Shown: one piece after another, positions 58,906-64,000 of the stretch
Layout of the letters: each line of letters opens with the position of its first letter
Numbering within the stretch: position 1 is the stretch's first letter
Origin: Flaccisagitta enflata
Taxonomy: Eukaryota > Chaetognatha > Sagittoidea > Aphragmophora
Length of the DNA: 64,000 bases
Assembly (NCBI GenBank): GCA_965153355.1
Contig: OZ231128.1
Span: 23,126,001 to 23,190,000, forward strand
Direction: 5' to 3'
Notes under the pieces: generated by a model
The model's database searches: none
Told to the model about the DNA's origin: nothing
The model's input: only the letters and a program-made list of their open reading frames with translations
Made by a program: the position numbers and the translations under genes

Positions 58906-59726
58906 TGACTAGCAGGCCTGTATATAGTTGCATATTCCCCCCCCCCCCCAGCAGGAGGGGAATAAAATCAAAGGATTTTAAAATGGGTAAGAAAATCAAA
59001 GGGTAGAAAAAAAAAACAAACATAGAAGATATTACACTTTTGGCAGTACTAGAATGTAATATAAAGTCACCACAACACTATTTAATACTATTTAAACAAA
59101 ATATTACTATATAGGGGGTATATGGGGAAGAAAATCAAATGTATTTCAACCCCCCCGCGAAGAAAATCAAAGGACCAGGGGGTGGAATGAAATCAAAGGT
59201 CATGCAACTATATACACCCCTGATGACTAGTTAAACACTGCCCCTGCTCACTCGAAAGCGAATAAGGTAGCCGTATTTCCGGCCTTTTAAAAAAGATAGT
59301 TATACATTCTGTAAAAATTGTCAAATTCAGCTCATTTTTTTTAAACATGTAAAATTTTTCGCTTAATCTAAAAAGATCGTTAAAAAATGAAATTTTGATG
59401 AAGTCAGGTCACTAGTTGAAGTTCGATAGAAGCAAGCATATTCTCTCAAATGTTTTATGAATTAAATGAATTTTTAGATACTTAAAATCTATCCTCCAGT
59501 ATAGGTCGTGTCTTTGCTCTAAATGTATTGTATATTAACTCAGAAACCTAGACGTGGCGCATGTCAAGTGAGTCGTCCTAATCCATTAATCCCATGATCA
59601 CACTTTTGCTCACTCTTTCCTTTCTTAATTCCTCGATCCTGATATTCTTTTTTTTTTTTTTTGGTCGTTTTGAGGTTCACCTTTCCGCTCACACGCACAC
59701 ACACAAAAAAAAAAACAACATAAAAA

Positions 59727-61439
59727 ATGTCTCCTTTTAATTTTTGGCAATCAATTTTCATTTTTTGGATAGCATCACCTATCGGAACTCAATCATTGCC
59801 AACCGAAACATCAGGTAATAACACGCTTAAGGCTATCGTTGCTTCAAAATGAAGTTACCCTGAAATTTTTTTTCTTTTATAGAATATCAAATACTAGTGA
59901 AAGAAACCCCTTCGAAAAATTTCAGAAAATTGAAAAAACGCAAATATAGGCAATTTTTCAGACGCTCGCTAGCCTGACTGGGGCAACGGAGGAAGCTAAA
60001 ATTTTTACTGAAGATAGACAAGACATGTGGCCAGGGTAGACCTGTAAAAAATATTTAATTTTATTATTTTACATACAATAAATTCAAGAAGAAATCTGTA
60101 AAATGTAACCATATAGAGGCTAGTAGCTTTTTTGAGAATTTGTTCCAGGTCTACCCTAGCCACATGTCTTCTCTATCTTCAGTAAAAATTTCAGCTTCTT
60201 ACGTTGCCCCAGTCAGGCTAGCGAACGTCTAGAAAATTACCATCATTTTGTCAGTCATTAAAGTGAAAATCGAAAGAAAATACACGGTAAAGATACAATT
60301 CATGAACGATTTTTTTCATCAACTCTTTTTTAGCCTCCCTAGCTATCAGTTTTAAAGCACAGATTCATGAAAGCAGTCAGCGTCTGTGGCTAGTTTGTAG
60401 ATCGCCTGACATGAGCACTGTGACAATGCGCAAGGTGAGAATAGAAATTAATTTCTTGAAACATTAACATTGGAAGAAGAATTTGTGATTAAGGAAGAGC
60501 AGACGGCCCTCTTTAGTCTATTGTTCATATCCTGCACTGATACATTAAAATTTTTCATTTTTTCCCCTTTACTTAACCAAAGCATTTTTGATTTTGTTTT
60601 TGCTTTGTTATTTGGGTCAGGCCAGTGCTATACAGTCGAAAATTGAAAGAGAGGCCCTCAGTACGCATATTAGTCCAATCATCATGAAAACAGATTTTTA
60701 ATTTGTCGCCTATCTTGAGGAAATGTAAGCCTTAAATAACAGATTAAGAGACTTACATCATACTTGTAAAGTTATTCAAGCCGCACTGATGGGCTGCCGA
60801 CAGATAGATCAGGTGATATGCTTAAAGTTAAACCACTGATTGAAAAAAAACTTACATAATACTTATCAAGTTATTCAAGCCAATCAGGTGGGCTGCCAAC
60901 TGAGAAATCAGGTAATACGCTTAAGTAACAGTTTTAAAAAACCTCCACCATACTGGTAATCGTAAGATCAGGTGATACGCTTCAAAAACAGATTAGAAAA
61001 CTTACATAATACATATAAAAATATTTAAGCCCTACTGGCTGCTGGCGGATTGGATGAGTCAAGGACTCAAATTATATGTTACAAAAAACCTTTCTCTTTT
61101 TGCCCACCAGAAGAGAGATTTCAAGGCCTGACTGCGGAAGAAATTGATTCCTTTCTGGACTGGAGTGATGATAAGGATCCGGGTAATAACTGCCGTAACA
61201 TAAGATATACCGTTAAATCCCGCTATAACGGATCTCAAGGGACTAACAAATCTTATGCGGTATTGCCGGATTGCGTTATTGCCAAAATGACTATCCCCGA
61301 CTATCTTCTTTGCTATCCTTTGGTAACTACTGGGCTATTAAAAAGAAATGAAAACAGCCGTTTGTATTGCAGTCAAATGAATTGCATTTTGAAAACGCGA
61401 AGATCTTGTAAACAAGTAGCAAAGATGGGTGGGCAGTAA
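59727..61439 (+). CDS. Small secreted cysteine-containing protein, four-exon model, unrecognised
   Basis: Exons 59727-59814, 60334-60434, 60621-60660 and 61111-61439 (TAA); GT-AG borders with matching phases give 558 nt, 185 residues. Residues 1-21 look like a signal peptide (hydrophobic SIFIFWIASPIGTQS). The mature part has LWLVCRSPDMSTVTMRK, then FQGLTAEEIDSFLDWSDD, CRNIRYTVKSRYNG, PDCVIAKMTIPDYLLCYP and YCSQMNC..SC: seven cysteines and possible N-glycosylation sites (NGS, NKS). No membrane segment follows, so it is probably exported. I do not recognise the family; a cystine-knot-type ligand is only one idea. Exon 2 could start at 60343 instead, in the same frame. The 40-nt third exon is the weakest part; it was chosen because it alone restores the phase into exon 4. 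Confidence 0.5.
59955..60235. repeat. Palindrome inside intron 1 of the secreted-protein gene
   Basis: CAGACGCTCGCTAGCCTGAC, GGGGCAACG and GATAGACAAGACATGTGGCC blocks recur in inverse at about 60155-60233 around an AT-rich loop. Confidence 0.8.
60725..61045 (+). repeat. Tandem units resembling the exon-1 splice donor region
   Basis: Three to four units with CTTACATAATACTTATCAAG, TTATTCAAGCC, GGGCTGCC and ATCAGGTAATACGCTTAA. The last block matches the exon-1 end and donor at 59795-59827 (CCAACCGAAACATCAGGTAA, then CACGCTTAA). Confidence 0.65.
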
Positions 61440-61526
61440 GGTTGGGAGTGACTTGGATTTTCAATCACCACCGATTTTCGGCGATTTCCCTTTTCCACCA
61501 CCGTTTTTTCCGTTTTTTCCAGTGAT

Positions 61527-61600
61527 TTTTAGTTGCGGACATGCACTGCTAAAAGAGGCTTTGTCGGTCCATTGGTCTATTGGTCATGCTCATGTTAAAG
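61527..61600 (-). mobile_element. CCG element fragment
   Basis: TTTTTAGTTGCGGACATGCA, then GGCTTTGTCGGTCCATTGG; the other end is missing. Confidence 0.5.
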
Positions 61601-61861
61601 GTGCAAAAATGTGCATTTATGATGATACAATTGTAAATGTATGTATGTGTGAGTGAGCATGGGGTAGGAGAAGGTATGGATGGGGGTTGTATACCTTTGC
61701 CCATCCATCCAAAATGATTATGTAACCCCGGGCCACTTGTTGTACTACAGCATCCCCATCACTTGCTAGCTAAAACTGATCAAGCTTAGTGTATGTTGTG
61801 CAGAATCCTTTAGCCTGTTCCCACACACTCTGACACAATGGTTTAAAGATGAAAAAAGATA

Positions 61862-62051
61862 TTTTTAGTCGCGTGCACGCGACTCTACAACCCCCTTTGT
61901 CCGTCCGTCAGTCGGTTGGTTGGTCACGTTTTACCTTTTTTTATGATTTTATTTTTTTGACCCCACTACTACTGCCTAAATGGTCTAGTGACCTCAAATA
62001 TGGCCCCTGCCCACCCACACGCGACTACAGTAGCCGTGTATCCGGCCTTGT
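61862..62051 (-). mobile_element. CCG element copy, complete
   Basis: TTTTTAGTCGCGTGCACGCGACT at one end; CACACGCGACTACAGTAGCC and GTGTATCCGGCCTTGT at the other. Confidence 0.9.
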
Positions 62052-62285
62052 TATCTTAGTGTATACACTGTATATCTCTTGAACAGTTTCTTGATGTCAG
62101 TTTGTCCCAGATATGTCGTCGTTTAAACTCCTAGGCGGATAACTGCACTGATTTTGGTGCGGGATCTTGGTCCTTTTCACAATGAATGGTAAGCTAGATA
62201 TACAGCATCTTGTTCACTAATCAACAGCGCGATCCTTTAGCCTAAAAGCTGCGCCATCTCTTTTGTTGACTTAAGACGGGATCCT

Positions 62286-62288
<3 letters not shown>

Positions 62289-62361
<73 letters not shown>
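62289..62361. repeat. (CT)n microsatellite
   Basis: About 73 bp of pure CT ending 34 nt before a CCG element. Confidence 0.95.
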
Positions 62362-62366
<5 letters not shown>

Positions 62367-62394
62367 TCTCAAATCAAACTAGCATCAATTATGA

Positions 62395-62556
62395 ACAAGG
62401 CTGGATTCACGCCAAGACAGTCGCGGACGGTTGGGCAGGGGCCGTGACGCAAAAAACGCTTGTAATTAAAAAATGTTATGGAGGGATGAATGGACAGACT
62501 GACGGACGTACGGACCGACAAGGCAAAGTTGAGAGTTGCGTGTCCGCGCTTAAAAA
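62395..62556 (+). mobile_element. CCG element copy, GGAC type
   Basis: ACAAGGCTGGATTCACGCC start, left motif AGTCGCGGACGG, decayed end AGTTGCGTGTCCGCGCTT + AAAAA. Confidence 0.8.
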
Positions 62557-62777
62557 TGAATGTCAACATTTGTAAGAGTTTTATCCGGTTGTTTCCATGG
62601 CATTCTGCACCATGATTTTTTTCGTAAACAAATCTCCCCTATGCGTTTTATGGAAACTATGATTAGAAAAGTCTGCCAAAAAAAAAACGAATAAGAGCGC
62701 GAAGAAAGCTTACCGTAAGTACCATCCATAATATTTTTCCATTTATTCTTCTGTTTAAAAATTGAACGCTTGACCTA

Positions 62778-63002
62778 ATCATTCGTGAAAATGTAGGGTA
62801 ATACCTCAATTCTAAGCTCTTGCAGTGAAACGATCTCTTGCTCATGTCTGCAACAAACTTGTTTACCATTTGAGTCAATTCCCCTATTAAACTGCTCCAC
62901 CACTTTTTTTTGGTTGATCTGACACTCCACCGAACTGTTACTATATCCACTACAAATACCACGCGACCCCCCCCCATTCTGAGTCAATTCCAATTCAGTC
63001 AT
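62778..63002 (-). CDS. Weak candidate exon, minus strand, cysteine-containing
   Basis: A 75-residue minus-strand frame (MTELELTQNGGG start) contains CSGYSNSSVECQINQKK, VVEQFNRGIDSNGKQVCC and EIVSLQELRIEV, which reads like real coding sequence. Possible donor GAG|GTATTA at about 62808. No partner exons or family were recognised; a G run near 62970 could hide a frameshift. Confidence 0.22.
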
Positions 63003-63027
63003 CGGCTATTGATAGTTACTTGTAGGG

Positions 63028-63031
<4 letters not shown>

Positions 63032-63107
<76 letters not shown>
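63032..63107. repeat. (GTT)n microsatellite
   Basis: Pure GTT run directly before a minisatellite element. Confidence 0.95.
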
Positions 63108-63108
<1 letters not shown>

Positions 63109-63622
63109 TCCATACATCCGTCCGTCCATCCATACGTCCGTCCGTCCCCCCTTACCCCCCCCCAGCATCTCCAGCCTCAAATTCCCATTGAATGACATGG
63201 AAAACGGATAAAATGACAACTTCTCATTGAATAACATGGAAAATTTATGAAAAATGGAAAAAAAAATGAAATCACCCCTGTGTCCGTCCATCCATACGTC
63301 CGTCCGTCCCCCCTTTGCCCCCCTCCCCCCAAGCATCTCCAGCCTCAAATTCCCATTGAATAACATGGAAAACGGATAAAATGACAACTTCTCATTGAAT
63401 AACATGGAAAATTTATGAAAAATGAAAAAAAAAATGAAATCACCCCTGTGTCCTACAGGACATCGGCCCTTTGGGGCCGCTGCCCTGCTCCCACTCCACT
63501 TATTCAGCTTTCACTCTAAAATAAAATGAACGACATTTATTGTACAAGAACAAAGCAAGAACAAAGCAAGCATGGCATCGGGTACCGCTGACCATGTGCG
63601 ATCCTTGGATGACTTGTTATTG
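63108..63622. mobile_element. Minisatellite element, duplicated internal block
   Basis: Two direct copies (about 63111-63270 and 63283-63447) of a block with CCATACGTCCGTCCGTCC, CAGCATCTCCAGCCTCAAAT, TTCCCATTGAATAACATGG and AATCACCCCTGTGTCC. Then GGACATCGGCCCTTTGGGGC and CGCTGCCCTGC, and the GGGTACCGCTGACCATGTGC tail. The CCCATTGAATAACATGG part also occurs at 4163-4180. Confidence 0.7.
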
Positions 63623-63645
63623 TTTTTGTTTTTATTGTTATTTTT

Positions 63646-63647
<2 letters not shown>

Positions 63648-63702
<55 letters not shown>
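63648..63702. repeat. (GTT)n microsatellite
   Basis: GTT run following the tail of the minisatellite element. Confidence 0.95.
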
Positions 63703-63882
63703 GATCTACCTATTGTAATACCAGTAACCACTGCCACGATATAGATGATGATAAAATTGATGATAATGCAAACTCGATTCATCGACTCCCTTGTTTATTC
63801 ATCGATGACGATGATACCTTCACTCTTTGTATATCATGTTCTTTGTATATCTAGTTCGGTGCCAATCTGGAATAGGGTATAA

Positions 63883-63900
63883 ACAAGGCCGGATACAAAT
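63883..63900 (+). mobile_element. CCG element 5' end fragment
   Basis: ACAAGGCCGGATACAAAT, after which similarity stops and a GTAATGTT repeat begins. Confidence 0.5.
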
Positions 63901-64000
63901 TGTTATGTAATGCTGTAATGTTGTGATGTTGTAATGTTGTAATGTTTGGTGTATAACGCTGACAAACATGATTGTTTTTTTCTTACCGTTATCAATTGTA

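Overview
The window is intron-rich eukaryotic nuclear DNA, probably from an animal or a close unicellular relative (Holozoa). The reasons are GT-AG introns that I could phase exactly, a motile-cilium gene (CFAP57), an Eyes absent (EYA) gene, Tc1/mariner-type elements with TA target duplications, and very heavy microsatellite loading. I cannot name the species. All family assignments come from recognising the proteins by eye; no search was run.

Layout. Positions 1-2374 (minus) hold a long open frame: an EYA protein with a roughly 530-residue low-complexity N-terminus, running off the left edge inside the EYA domain. Its nucleophile motif is altered (WAVDTA where EYA proteins have WDLDET). Positions 8540-43403 (plus) hold thirteen phase-consistent exons of CFAP57, from the end of the WD40 region to the stop codon; the roughly 500 N-terminal residues are not found between EYA and the first exon. 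Positions 45219-48678 (minus) hold a nine-exon, 467-residue membrane-anchored ATP-grasp protein that looks like MysC, the mycosporine-glycine synthase of sunscreen biosynthesis. Positions 59727-61439 (plus) hold a four-exon model for a small secreted cysteine-containing protein I do not recognise. A frameshifted coiled-coil exon (25161-25360, minus) and three weak exon-like frames are also listed.

The introns and intergenic DNA are built from a few repeat families. (1) A short dispersed element, called here CCG element, begins ACAAGGCC and ends in a hairpin followed by CTAAAAA; about 20 copies are listed. (2) Minisatellite elements have inverted ends containing GGGCAGCGGCCCC and cores of about 20 bp units (CTCAGGCCTCAAATC-like). 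(3) Foldback palindromes lie at 7.47-8.24, 10.57-14.70 and 27.3-32.16 kb; the second is an array of the 10-bp palindrome GTTAATTAAC with two datable nested insertions. (4) Tc1/mariner/pogo-type elements lie at 4.88, 13.65 and 25.88 kb. (5) Long GA/CT, GAA, GTT/CAA, GAAA and GAAT arrays are everywhere.

The genes do not form an operon-like unit. EYA and CFAP57 are divergent, or EYA is nested in a CFAP57 intron. CFAP57 and the ATP-grasp gene converge, with about 1.8 kb between their stop codons.
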